Part shown: in pieces, positions 25,348-33,752 of the stretch
How positions within the stretch are numbered: position 1 is the stretch's first letter
Layout: each line of letters begins with the position of its first letter
From: Amycolatopsis jiangsuensis
GTDB taxonomy: Bacteria; Actinomycetota; Actinomycetes; Mycobacteriales; Pseudonocardiaceae
Length of the DNA stretch: 64,000 nucleotides
Direction of reading: 5' to 3'
NCBI RefSeq assembly: GCF_014204865.1
Contig: NZ_JACHMG010000001.1
Span: 7,280,501 to 7,344,500 of the forward strand
Notes under the pieces: model-generated
What the model was told of the DNA's origin: nothing
The model's input: only the letters and a program-made list of their open reading frames with translations
Databases searched by the model: none
Translations under genes and position numbers: made by a program

Positions 25348-27201
25348 GTGACGGAGCTGAGTCCCGAATCCGACGGCGAGTTCGAGTCGGTGCTCGCCTA
25401 CCTCAAGGAGTCCCGCGGGTTCGATTTCACCGGGTACAAACGCAGCAGCCTGATGCGCCGGGTACGCCGCCGGATGGCTCAGACCGGAGTCGCCTCTTAC
25501 GGCGAGTACATCGATCAGCTGCAGGTGAACGCCGAGGAGTTCGCCGCGCTGTTCAACACCATCCTGATCAACGTCACCGGCTTCTTCCGCGACTCGGACG
25601 CGTGGGACCACCTGCGCGAGGACGTCCTGCCGGCGATTCTCGCCGAACGCGGTCCGGAGGAGCCGATCCGGGTGTGGAGCGCGGGCTGCGCCGGCGGTCA
25701 GGAGGCCTACAGCCTCGCCATGCTGTTCGCGGACGCGATCGGCCCGGAAGCGTTCCGCCAGCGGGTGAAGATCTATGCCACCGATGTGGACGAAGAAGCA
25801 CTGGCCCAGGCGAGACAGGCCGCCTACACCCCGGCCGACGTGGAAGGTCTGAGTGAACGGCAGCTGGAGCAGTACTTCGAGCTGCAGGGCAGCCGTTACT
25901 GCTTCCGCAAGGATCTGCGCCGCTCGGTGATCTTCGGCCGCAACGATCTGGTCCAGGACGCGCCGATCTCCCGGATCGACCTGCTGGTGTGCCGCAACAC
26001 GCTGATGTACTTCAACGCCGAGACCCAGACGAAGATCCTGGAGCGGTTCCACTTCGCGCTGACCCCGCGGGGAGTGCTGTTCCTGGGCAAGGCGGAGATG
26101 CTGCTCTCGCACACGCGGATTTTCGAGCCGCTGGACCTCAAGCGCCGCGTCTTCCGCAAGGCGCTGCATTCCCCGGTCGGCTACCACCATTTCGTCTCGC
26201 CGCCGCTGCCGCAGCGCCGGGCGCACGACGACAGCGGCTGGCAGGAGCTGCGGGAGAGCGCGTTCTCGGCCAGCCCGGTCCCGCAGATCGTGGTGACCGA
26301 GGGCGAGGTGACCGCGCTGATCAACCAGCAGGCCGAAGCCGCCTTCGGACTGTCCGAGCGGGACGTCGGCAGGCCGCTGCGTGATCTGGACGTCTCCTAC
26401 CGGCCGGTGGCGCTGCGGGTGCACGTGGAGCAGGCGCGGCTGGAACGCCGGTCGCTGCGGATCAAGGACGTGGAGTGGCGCCGCGGCGGCGAGACCGTCT
26501 GGTACGAGGTGCACGTCAACCCGCTCCTGAGCGACGACAAGCGGATGCTGGGCGTTTCGGTCGTCTTCCACGACGTCAGCTGGGCCCGCCAGCTGCGCGC
26601 GGATCTGGAGCACGCGAACCGGCAGCTGGAGTCGGCCTACGAGGAGCTGCAGTCCACCAACGAAGAACTCGAGACCACCAACGAGGAACTGCAGTCGACG
26701 GTGGAGGAACTGGAGACCACCAACGAGGAACTCCAGTCCACCAACGAAGAACTCGAGACGATGAACGAGGAACTGCAGTCGACCAACGACGAGCTGCAGA
26801 CGATCAACGACGCGATGCGGGAACGCAGCCTGGAACTCGACGAGGTCAACGAGTTCCTGGAGTCGGTGCTGACCTCGATTCCCGGCGGCCTCGTCGTGAT
26901 CGACCGGGAGATGCGGATCAAGGCCTGGAACCGCGGCGCGGAGGACCTGTGGGGCGTACGCCGCGACGAGGCCGAGGGCACCCACCTGCTGAACCTGGAC
27001 ATCGGTCTGCCGGTCACCGACCTGCGTCCGGTCGTGCGCGAAGCACTCGCTGACCTCGACTACCGGGCGCAGATCGTCCTCGACGCGGTCAACCGGCGCG
27101 GTCGTGCGACGAAGATCCGGCTCCAGTGCGGCGCACTGCACGCGCCCAACGGCACCAGTCAGGGAGCTCTGCTGGTGATGGAGGAAGTGCCGGACGCCTG
27201 A
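25348..27201 (+). CDS. CheR-type methyltransferase with PAS domains and coiled coil
   Basis: A 617-residue protein. An N-terminal CheR all-alpha domain and SAM-dependent methyltransferase domain occupy residues about 10-280 (SAM motif VWSAGCAGGQEAYSLAM; later LLVCRNTLMYF). They are followed by a PAS domain (about 300-415), a long coiled coil of regular NEELQST/NEELETT repeats (about 414-495) and a second PAS domain (505-612). CheR enzymes methylate receptor glutamates; the PAS and coiled-coil parts suggest a sensor-coupled methylation of an unknown target, possibly its own coiled coil, which is very rich in Glu. GTG 25348 follows CGGAG; the open frame reaches back to 25246 inside the CheB gene. 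Confidence 0.85.
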   Translation: MTELSPESDGEFESVLAYLKESRGFDFTGYKRSSLMRRVRRRMAQTGVASYGEYIDQLQVNAEEFAALFNTILINVTGFFRDSDAWDHLREDVLPAILAERGPEEPIRVWSAGCAGGQEAYSLAMLFADAIGPEAFRQRVKIYATDVDEEALAQARQAAYTPADVEGLSERQLEQYFELQGSRYCFRKDLRRSVIFGRNDLVQDAPISRIDLLVCRNTLMYFNAETQTKILERFHFALTPRGVLFLGKAEMLLSHTRIFEPLDLKRRVFRKALHSPVGYHHFVSPPLPQRRAHDDSGWQELRESAFSASPVPQIVVTEGEVTALINQQAEAAFGLSERDVGRPLRDLDVSYRPVALRVHVEQARLERRSLRIKDVEWRRGGETVWYEVHVNPLLSDDKRMLGVSVVFHDVSWARQLRADLEHANRQLESAYEELQSTNEELETTNEELQSTVEELETTNEELQSTNEELETMNEELQSTNDELQTINDAMRERSLELDEVNEFLESVLTSIPGGLVVIDREMRIKAWNRGAEDLWGVRRDEAEGTHLLNLDIGLPVTDLRPVVREALADLDYRAQIVLDAVNRRGRATKIRLQCGALHAPNGTSQGALLVMEEVPDA

Positions 27202-27298
27202 ACGGAACGGGCGTGAGTCCCGGCTGTGTTTGTCGTTCGCGGACACCGGGAACACAGGATGAAGCTTTGCGCCAGCGGACGACGAAGAGGTGAATGCC

Positions 27299-28288
27299 GT
27301 GTCGAGGGTCCGCCGCGATCTCGTGGTGATCGGAGCCTCCGCGGGTGGCGTGACGCCGCTGAAAGCCCTGATGGCAGGCTTGCCCGCGAACTTCCCGGCC
27401 GCCGTGCTGGTCGTGCTGCACGTGCGTGCGGACGGTCCGAGCGCGCTGGCCTCGATCCTGGACAGGGCGGGCCCGTTGCCGGCGCGCAGCGCGTCCCACG
27501 GCGAGCCGATCCGCCCGGGCACCGTGCTCGTCGCCCCGCCAGGGCGGCACCTGCTGGTCGAGGATGACGCCGTCGTGCTCACCGACGGGCCCACCGAGAG
27601 CGGGCACCGGCCGTCCGTCAACGCCACCTTCCGCTCCGCCGCGATCGCCGCCGGTCCTCGAGTGCTCGGAGTGATCCTTTCCGGCGCTCTCGACGACGGC
27701 GCCGCCGGTCTCCACGCGGTGACCGCGCTCGGTGGGCTCGCGATCGTCCAGGATCCCGCCGACGCGATGTACCCCGGCATGCCGCGGGCCGCGCTGGAGC
27801 TGGTCGACACCGACCAGGTGCTGCCTGCCGGAGAGATCGCCCCCGCGCTCGACAAGCTCAGCCGGGTGCCCGTCGATCCGGGCGTGCTCCCGCAACCGCC
27901 TCCGCACCTGCTGCTCGACGACCGGATCGCCCGGGCGGGCGTGCAGCTGGGGGCCCTGCCACCGGAGACGACGCCGAGTGAGTTCACCTGCCCGGACTGC
28001 GGTGGGACGTTGACCGAACTCGGGCCCGGCCAGTACCGGTGTCACATCGGCCATGCCTGGTCGGCGAAGGCGTTGCTCTTCGCGCAGGACCAGGAACTGC
28101 GCCGGGCTCTCGGTACGGCGCTGCGGTCTCTCGACGAACGCGCCACACTGAGCCGCCGGATGCGACAGCACCTGCGGACCGGTGGTCCGGGGCTGGCCGA
28201 GCGGGTCGCCGACTCGGAACGCGAGTGGACGGACGCGGCGGACACGTTGCGGAGGTTTCTCCTTGCGATCGAAGAGGAGTCCGAATGA
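27299..28288 (+). CDS. CheB-type methylesterase domain protein
   Basis: A 329-residue paralogue of the protein at 24273. The CheB catalytic triad is complete: Ser in IGASAGGV, His in VVLHVRADG and Asp in LSGALDDGAAG. A C-terminal CPDCGGTL/YRCHIGHAW zinc-ribbon-like segment and helical tail follow. No receiver domain is present, so activity is probably controlled by the C-terminal part or by partners. GTG 27299 is used because AAGAGG is 8-9 bp upstream; GTG 27290 is too close to it. The stop overlaps the start of the STAS-HATPase gene (ATGA), so the methylesterase and the anti-sigma-like protein are made together. Confidence 0.86.
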   Translation: MSRVRRDLVVIGASAGGVTPLKALMAGLPANFPAAVLVVLHVRADGPSALASILDRAGPLPARSASHGEPIRPGTVLVAPPGRHLLVEDDAVVLTDGPTESGHRPSVNATFRSAAIAAGPRVLGVILSGALDDGAAGLHAVTALGGLAIVQDPADAMYPGMPRAALELVDTDQVLPAGEIAPALDKLSRVPVDPGVLPQPPPHLLLDDRIARAGVQLGALPPETTPSEFTCPDCGGTLTELGPGQYRCHIGHAWSAKALLFAQDQELRRALGTALRSLDERATLSRRMRQHLRTGGPGLAERVADSEREWTDAADTLRRFLLAIEEESE

Positions 28289-29028
28289 GTGCGCCGCGGC
28301 TGCGGGTCAGCCGCACCCAGCAGGGCGAGTTCGTTCTCGCTCGCGCGGCCGGCCACCTGGACCTGCGGTCCTACCCTGACCTGCGCGACGGTCTGCTCAA
28401 GAGCGCCGTCGACGCGGACGCGCTGATCGCCGACATCTCGGAGCTGGAGATCGACGACCCGGCGCTGACGAGTGTGTTCGCCCTGGTCGCCCTGCGGATC
28501 GGGGACTGGCCGGCGGTCCCGTTCGCGGTGGTGTCGGAGCGCCCGGACCATCGCGCGCTGCTGCGCAACCGTACGGTCGACCGGTTGACTCGTGTCGAGG
28601 CCTCGGTGGACGGGGCCGCCGCGGTGCTCGACCGGCCGCCCCAGTTGCGGGTGCAGCGGGAGATCCCGCGCTCGACGGGCGCGGCGGTGCGCGCCCGCGA
28701 GTCCGTGCGGGAGATCTGCGAGGACTGGGCCGTGCCGGGCCTCATCGACGACGCGAAGTCAGTGGTGACCGAACTCGTCGAGAACGCCTTGCAGCACACC
28801 GATTCGACCCCGAGGCTGAGGCTGGAACTGCGCCGGAACCGATGCACAGTCGCGGTGACCGACGACGATCCCCGCCCGGCGGTCCTGCGGGAGCGACTGG
28901 CGAACGCCGGAGGCGGCCTGGGCCTGAAACTGGTCGCTCAGCTGTCCCGGGTGTGGGGATGCAGCCCGAGATGGACCGGCGGCAAAGTCGTCTGGGCAGT
29001 ACTGGAAGTGAGCGGCACGAGCGGGTGA
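28285..29028 (+). CDS. STAS domain fused to an RsbW-like ATPase
   Basis: A 247-residue protein that joins an N-terminal STAS-like domain (residues 1-110) to a C-terminal GHKL ATPase domain. The ATPase shows the N box VVTELVENALQHT, the DDDPRP G1 motif and GGGLGLKLV G2 motif, as in RsbW/SpoIIAB anti-sigma kinases. In the STAS part, the usual phosphorylated Ser region reads DDPALTS, so a standard phospho-site is doubtful. Such fusions imply partner-switching control of a sigma factor. Overlap with the upstream CheB gene points to methylation-dependent control of this output. This link is inferred. Confidence 0.82.
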   Translation: MSAPRLRVSRTQQGEFVLARAAGHLDLRSYPDLRDGLLKSAVDADALIADISELEIDDPALTSVFALVALRIGDWPAVPFAVVSERPDHRALLRNRTVDRLTRVEASVDGAAAVLDRPPQLRVQREIPRSTGAAVRARESVREICEDWAVPGLIDDAKSVVTELVENALQHTDSTPRLRLELRRNRCTVAVTDDDPRPAVLRERLANAGGGLGLKLVAQLSRVWGCSPRWTGGKVVWAVLEVSGTSG

Positions 29029-29110
29029 GGGGGACCGTGGTGTGCGCGTGGCGCGGTGGTGAGGGGGACCGTGGTGCGCGTGGCGCGGTGGTGAGGGGGA
29101 CCGTGATGTG
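29025..29110. repeat. Three-copy 32-34 bp tandem repeat
   Basis: Units begin at 29025 (34 bp), 29059 (32 bp) and 29091 (about 20 bp, partial). Each starts GTGAGGGGGACCGTG and continues with a GCGTGGCGCGGTG-like half. The first unit contains the stop codon of the STAS-HATPase gene. The repeat fills the gap before the convergent DUF6098-like gene. Confidence 0.75.
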
Positions 29111-29111
29111 C

Positions 29112-29573
29112 TCACGGTCGCCGGTCCATCGGTCCCCATTCGCGGGCACCCTGGTCACGCACCAGCCGTCGCGCTTCCCGCAGTACGTCGTCCGCGATCC
29201 AGGCGATCGGCTCCTCGCACACGACCAGTGGCTCGTTGTCCGGGCCACGGGCCAGTTCCCGGCCCCGCAGCAGCCACGGCCGCACACCCGGGCCGCGCAG
29301 ATCACGCAGATGCTGATAGTCGTAGAGCCGGCGGGCCAGCCACAGCCGGGCCGAACGGTCGCGCCACCACGGTTCCCGCTTCAGCGAGTTGGCCGAGAGG
29401 CCGGGCAACGCCGCTCCGGTGAGCCCGTCACGGCTTTCCTGCCCGGACCGCAGGTCCGCCTCCGGCCCCCGCGACCACCGGACGAACAGCCCCTTCTCGC
29501 CGGCCTGCCGGAACGTGTCCACGAGCTCGGGGAAATCCCGGATCGTGGGGAGCCGATCTTCGGTGCCCTTCAC
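29112..29573 (-). CDS. DUF6098-like protein
   Basis: A 153-residue soluble protein. The N-terminal half contains LFVRWSRGPEADLR and SRDGLTGAALPGLSANSL, which I associate with DUF6098 proteins of actinomycetes. A middle WLARRLYDYQHLRD segment and C-terminal helices follow. No catalytic motif is evident and the function is unknown. It is convergent with the CheB/CheR set and separated from it by a tandem repeat. ATG 29573 is the first start in the frame. Confidence 0.65.
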   Translation of the reverse strand: MKGTEDRLPTIRDFPELVDTFRQAGEKGLFVRWSRGPEADLRSGQESRDGLTGAALPGLSANSLKREPWWRDRSARLWLARRLYDYQHLRDLRGPGVRPWLLRGRELARGPDNEPLVVCEEPIAWIADDVLREARRLVRDQGAREWGPMDRRP

Positions 29574-29638
29574 CCGTCCCGGTTACCCGTGGCGCGCGGG
29601 GCCAACCGGAGGCGTGGGTCACCAGCTGACGGGCGGCT

Positions 29639-30322
29639 TCAGCCGTCCCGCATCAGCTGCTCGCGAGCGGTCACCCACGACAGGTCGTAGCGGTCCTCGG
29701 CAATGGCCGCCAGCGCTCCCGCCTCCTTGGCCGCTTGCGCACGGGCGCCCGCGATCACGGTGGCCGCGTCGGCGACCGGGATCGCCAGCACGCCGTCCTC
29801 GTCGCCGACGACGAGGTCGCCGGGGTGCACCACCATCCCGCCGATCGAGACCGGCACGTTGACCTCACCGGGACCGTTCTTGTGCGGCCCGCGGTGCGTC
29901 ACCCCGCGGGAGAAGACCGGAAACGGCCGTTGCCGGATCGCCGCGACGTCGCGGATCGCGCCGTCGACCACGACTCCGGCCAGCCCACGGCGCTCGGCGA
30001 AGCTGGTCATGATGTCGCCCATCAGTGCCTGGTCGAGGGCGCCACCGCCGTCGACAACCAGGACGTCCCCGGGACGGCAGTGGTCGAACGCGCGGTAGAC
30101 GGCGAGGTTGTCGCCCGCGCGGGTGCGGACCGTGACCGCCGTGCCCGCCATCGGTGTGCCGTCGTGCCGGTGCCGCAGTCCGACGGCGCCCGAGACGCGC
30201 GCCATGTTGTCACTGAGCAGGGAAACGGCCAGTCCCGCGGCGGAAGCGACGACGTCCGACGCGACCGGTTCGGGGGAGGGGCGGCGACGCCAGCCGATGG
30301 TCAACGGTGCTCCTCGGTTCAT
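29639..30322 (-). CDS. RraA-family aldolase, 4-carboxy-4-hydroxy-2-oxoadipate aldolase-like
   Basis: A 227-residue RraA-fold protein. GVVVDGAIRDV contains the Arg-Asp pair used in HMG/CHA aldolases, and VVGDEDGVLAIP is a second family block. Enzymes of this group (LigK, GalC, ProA) cleave 4-carboxy-4-hydroxy-2-oxoadipate to oxaloacetate and pyruvate, the last step of protocatechuate 4,5-cleavage and gallate degradation. The ATG at 30322 overlaps the stop of the LigJ-like gene, whose product makes exactly that substrate. This supports an aldolase over the RNase-E-inhibitor reading of the family. Confidence 0.8.
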   Translation of the reverse strand: MNRGAPLTIGWRRRPSPEPVASDVVASAAGLAVSLLSDNMARVSGAVGLRHRHDGTPMAGTAVTVRTRAGDNLAVYRAFDHCRPGDVLVVDGGGALDQALMGDIMTSFAERRGLAGVVVDGAIRDVAAIRQRPFPVFSRGVTHRGPHKNGPGEVNVPVSIGGMVVHPGDLVVGDEDGVLAIPVADAATVIAGARAQAAKEAGALAAIAEDRYDLSWVTAREQLMRDG

Positions 30323-31329
30323 GCGGAGTGGGAAAGTTCGAGCTGGGCGGGCAGCCGCGGGTACACCGACCGCGCGTTGCGCTCGAAGACGCGGTCGCGT
30401 TCGGCCGGTCCGAGCGACGGTGCCGCCTCGACGTATCTGCGGGTGTCGTCGTACGAGTGTCCCGTCTCCGGGTCGGTGCCCTCGACCGCGCCGAAGGTTT
30501 CCGAGGCGAACAGGATGCTCCCGGCCGGCAGCACGCGGGTCAGCAGGTCGATGCCGGCCTGGTGGTAGACGCAGGTGTCGAAGAAGACGTTGCGAAGCAG
30601 GTGCTCCGCCAGCGGTGGCCGGCCCAGGTTCTGCGCGAGACCGCGGTAGCGGCCCCAGTGGTACGGCACCGCGCCGCCGCCGTGCGGCAGGACCAGGCGC
30701 AGATCCGGGAAATCCCGGAACAGGTCGCCCGACAGCAGCTGCATGAACACGGCGGTGTCGGCGTTGAGGTAGTGCGCGCCGGTGGTGTGCGCGTTGGGAT
30801 TGTCCGAAGAGGACACATGCACCATCGCGGGCACGTCGAGCTCGACGAGGGCTTCGTAAAGCGGGTACCACGCACGGTCGGTCAGTGGCGGCCCCGTCCA
30901 GTCGCCGCCGGAGGGATCCGGGTTCAGGTTGCAGCCGACGAAGCCGAGTTCGTCCACGCAGCGCCGGAGTTCGGGCACGCAGTCCGCGGGACCGGCCCCG
31001 GGTGCCTGCGGGAGCTGGCAGACCCCGGCGAAGCGGCCGGGAAAGAGTTCGCACACGCGGTGGACCAGGTCGTTGCACACGCGCGACCACTGCTCGTTCT
31101 CGTCCACCGGGGCGAGGTGGTGTCCCATGCTCGCCGCCCGCGGCGAGAAGATCGTCAGGTCGATGCCGCGTTCGTCTTGCCTGCGCATCTGGTGGGGCTC
31201 GATCGTCTCGCGGATCAGGTCGTCGGAGAACACCGGGGGCGGTGGCGCGCCACCGTCGATCTGCTGCCTGCGCCAGGCGTGCAGTTCCGCCGGCGCGGTC
31301 GTGTAGTGGCCGTGACAGTCGATGATCAT
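30319..31329 (-). CDS. Amidohydrolase, 4-oxalomesaconate hydratase (LigJ)-like
   Basis: A 336-residue amidohydrolase-superfamily protein beginning MIIDCHGHYTTAP, with HxH metal ligands at the end of strand 1, VHVSSSDN in the middle and LPHGGGAVPYHWGRYRGL and LFASETFGA later. This closely follows the 4-oxalomesaconate hydratase LigJ pattern; the related ACMSD decarboxylases are an alternative. LigJ hydrates 4-oxalomesaconate to 4-carboxy-4-hydroxy-2-oxoadipate. Four-base overlaps link it to the MFS gene upstream and the aldolase gene downstream. The earlier pathway enzymes (4,5-dioxygenase, semialdehyde dehydrogenase, PDC hydrolase) are not in the window. Confidence 0.78.
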   Translation of the reverse strand: MIIDCHGHYTTAPAELHAWRRQQIDGGAPPPPVFSDDLIRETIEPHQMRRQDERGIDLTIFSPRAASMGHHLAPVDENEQWSRVCNDLVHRVCELFPGRFAGVCQLPQAPGAGPADCVPELRRCVDELGFVGCNLNPDPSGGDWTGPPLTDRAWYPLYEALVELDVPAMVHVSSSDNPNAHTTGAHYLNADTAVFMQLLSGDLFRDFPDLRLVLPHGGGAVPYHWGRYRGLAQNLGRPPLAEHLLRNVFFDTCVYHQAGIDLLTRVLPAGSILFASETFGAVEGTDPETGHSYDDTRRYVEAAPSLGPAERDRVFERNARSVYPRLPAQLELSHSA

Positions 31330-32639
31330 GCCGGGAGTTCTCCGTGTTCCAGCTTCGAGGTGGGCGTGCTGCCGTCCTTGCCTCGCACGCGCATCAGCAG
31401 CGCGAGCACCGTGGCGACGACGAGGAAGACGGCGATGGTGAGCAGAGCCAGGCGGAAACTGCCGGTCGCGTCGCGCACGAGCCCGATGCTCCAGGGGCCG
31501 ACCAGCCCGCCGAACTGCGCGATCGTGTTGATCAGCGCGACCGTCGCCGCACCGGCGGCACCGGTGCGGAACGAGGACGCCAGGCTCCAGAAGAGGGGGT
31601 TCCCCGCGTAGATGAACAGCCCGGTCACACACAACAAGGAGTACGCGAGGACCGGGTTCGGCACGTACGCGCTGGCGGCGATCGCGACCGCGCTCATCCC
31701 GTACACGAACGCGAGATGCTTCTTGCGGTCGCCGGTGCGGTCGGAGCTGCGGCTGACGACGAACGTGCCCAGGACCCCGAGCAACGGCGGGATCGCCGAG
31801 AGGAAACCGACCTGCAGGGTGCTCAGGTCGCCGAGGCTCTTGATGATCTGCGGCAGCCACAGCAGCAATCCGTAGATGCCGACCAGCGCGCAGCCGAACA
31901 GGATCGCGAGACTCCAGACCCGGCTGTCGCCGACGACCCGCCGCACCGGGACCCGCGTCTGGTCACCTCGCTCGCCCTCGAGCGTCGTTTCCAGCCACGC
32001 CCGCTGCCGCGAGTCGAGCCATCGCGCGTCGGCCGGTTTGTCGGTCATCCAGCGCAGGGCGCACAGTCCCAGCACGACGGCGGCGCCGCCCTCCAGCAGG
32101 AACATCCACTGCCAGCCGGCCAGCCGGAGCAGATCGTCGGCGTAGGTCATCAGTGCCGTGGACAGCGGCCCGCCGACCACCGCAGCGACGGAACTGCCGA
32201 TGATGTACCCGCCGACTGCCCGGGCCCGATGTCGCACGGGAAACCACTGCGCCACGTACACCGCGACGCCGGGCAGGAAACCCGCCTCCATCACGCCGAG
32301 CAGGAACCGCATCACGTACAGGCTCGTGTCGTCGAAGACGAACGCCGTCAGCGCCGACACGACGCCCCACGTCAGCAGGATCCGCGCGATCCAGCGGCGG
32401 GCACCGACCCGGTGCAGGACCAGGTTGCTCGGCACTTCGAGCACCATGTATCCGAGGAAGAAGATGCTCCCGGCGAAACCGAACGCGGCCGGGTCGATTT
32501 TCAGCTGCTCGCCCATTTCCAACTGGGCGAAACCGATGTTGATGCGGTCGAGGTAGTTGACGAAGGTCATCACGAACAGCAGCGGGATCAAGCGCAGGTA
32601 CAGCTTCTTGATCGTCGTCTTCTCGATCCGATCAGTCAT
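31326..32639 (-). CDS. MFS transporter, anion:cation symporter type
   Basis: A 437-residue 12-helix transporter. The N-terminus reads TFVNYLDRINIGFAQLEMGEQL, the hallmark of the ACS family that imports organic anions such as phthalate, tartrate or hydroxyphenylacetate. Its stop overlaps the LigJ-like start, so it should supply the substrate of the meta-cleavage enzymes. A dicarboxylic or aromatic acid is likely. A LysR gene lies 87 bp upstream on the same strand and may activate the unit. Confidence 0.86.
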   Translation of the reverse strand: MTDRIEKTTIKKLYLRLIPLLFVMTFVNYLDRINIGFAQLEMGEQLKIDPAAFGFAGSIFFLGYMVLEVPSNLVLHRVGARRWIARILLTWGVVSALTAFVFDDTSLYVMRFLLGVMEAGFLPGVAVYVAQWFPVRHRARAVGGYIIGSSVAAVVGGPLSTALMTYADDLLRLAGWQWMFLLEGGAAVVLGLCALRWMTDKPADARWLDSRQRAWLETTLEGERGDQTRVPVRRVVGDSRVWSLAILFGCALVGIYGLLLWLPQIIKSLGDLSTLQVGFLSAIPPLLGVLGTFVVSRSSDRTGDRKKHLAFVYGMSAVAIAASAYVPNPVLAYSLLCVTGLFIYAGNPLFWSLASSFRTGAAGAATVALINTIAQFGGLVGPWSIGLVRDATGSFRLALLTIAVFLVVATVLALLMRVRGKDGSTPTSKLEHGELPA

Positions 32640-32726
32640 CGTCGACCTCAGCGATCATCGGCGGGGAAGGTGCTCCGATGGTAGGAAGACGCCGCCGGTA
32701 CGGTCCAAGACCAGGATCGTCTCGTA

Positions 32727-33632
32727 CTATTCGCCGGAACTTATGGTGCCCACGTCGGGCAGGCAGTCCAGGAACGCCCGCAGGTGCGGGGACGGATCGG
32801 CGGAGCGGTACGTCGCGGCCAGCGTGCTGGTCCCTTTGACCGTGCCCAGCCCGGCCACGTGCCGGCAGACGACGTCCGGACGGCCGTGCGCGGCCACCGA
32901 ATCACCGACGAAGGTCATCCCGAGCCCGGCGGCGACCAGTGCGATCGCGGTCTGGATCTCGAACGTCCGGTGCGCGACGAACGGGACGAACCCGGCGTCG
33001 CGGAACAGTGCTTCGACCGACCGCGCGAACTGCGCGGAAGGGTGCTGCGGATAGAGGATCAGCGGGGTTTCGGCGAGGTCGGCGAGCCGGATCTCGCCGG
33101 CGTCGGCGACCGGATGGTCCGGGGCGAGGACGACCGAAAGGCGCTCGCGCAGCAGCAGCCGGGTCGCGCACCCGGGAATCGGGGCGGGCTGCCTGCCGAT
33201 CCCGATGTGGATCCGTCCTTCCCGCAGCGCGTCCGCGTGCTCCTCGGTGACCATTTCGAACAGTTTCAGCTCGACCTGGGGAAACGCGTGGTGGAACGCT
33301 TTCAGCGCCGGTGGCAGGACGCTGTACATCGACGAGCGGGTGAACCCGATCGCGAGCCAGCCCCGTTCGCCGGCCCCGATCTGCTGCGTCCCGAGCGCGA
33401 CCTGTTCACAGGTGGCCAGGATGCGCAACGCTTCGGTGTGCAGGTAGCTGCCGGCCTCGGTCAGTCGCAGCGGCCGCTGCCCCCGGTCCACGAGCTGCGC
33501 GCCCAGTTCCCTTTCCAGTCCGCGGATCTGCTGACTCAACGCGGGCTGCGCGACGTGCAGCCGCTCGGCTGCGCGGGTGAAGTTCAGCTCCTCGGCGAGC
33601 ACCACGAAGGAGCGCAGGGTCCGAAGGTGCAC
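32727..33632 (-). CDS. LysR family transcriptional regulator
   Basis: A 301-residue LysR-type regulator: N-terminal helix-turn-helix (LRTLRSFVVLAEELNFTRAAERLHVAQPALSQQI, residues 3-37) and a periplasmic-binding-like effector domain. GTG 33632 gives the canonical start; the frame is open far upstream, but that part is antisense to the nucleoside hydrolase region. It precedes the MFS-LigJ-LigK-like genes and is the probable regulator, responding to a pathway intermediate. Confidence 0.87.
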   Translation of the reverse strand: MHLRTLRSFVVLAEELNFTRAAERLHVAQPALSQQIRGLERELGAQLVDRGQRPLRLTEAGSYLHTEALRILATCEQVALGTQQIGAGERGWLAIGFTRSSMYSVLPPALKAFHHAFPQVELKLFEMVTEEHADALREGRIHIGIGRQPAPIPGCATRLLLRERLSVVLAPDHPVADAGEIRLADLAETPLILYPQHPSAQFARSVEALFRDAGFVPFVAHRTFEIQTAIALVAAGLGMTFVGDSVAAHGRPDVVCRHVAGLGTVKGTSTLAATYRSADPSPHLRAFLDCLPDVGTISSGE

Positions 33633-33681
33633 AACGCACTCTAACCGGCAGCCAGGACCGCCGCGGGCGCTCTTCCGTCCC

Positions 33682-33735
33682 TTGACAAGTCCCGTCACGA
33701 GTGTAATCGTTTCCACATCGATGGAAACGTTTACA
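33682..33735 (+). promoter_or_regulatory. Promoter with two LacI-family operators
   Basis: TGTAATCGTTTCCA (33702-33715) and TGGAAACGTTTACA (33722-33735) both fit the LacI-family form TGNAANCGNTTNCA with central CG. They are also near-inverted copies of each other (13 of 14), with centres 20 bp apart. A -35-like TTGACA is at 33682-33687, so the operators overlie the -10 and start region. The LacI gene at 34678 is the likely binder. Confidence 0.75.
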
Positions 33736-33752
33736 CACTGCAGAGGAGCAGC

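Noticed and set aside
29639-30322. RraA as a regulator of RNase E.
   Set aside because: Overlap with a LigJ-like hydratase and the conserved Arg-Asp pair favour the aldolase branch of the family.
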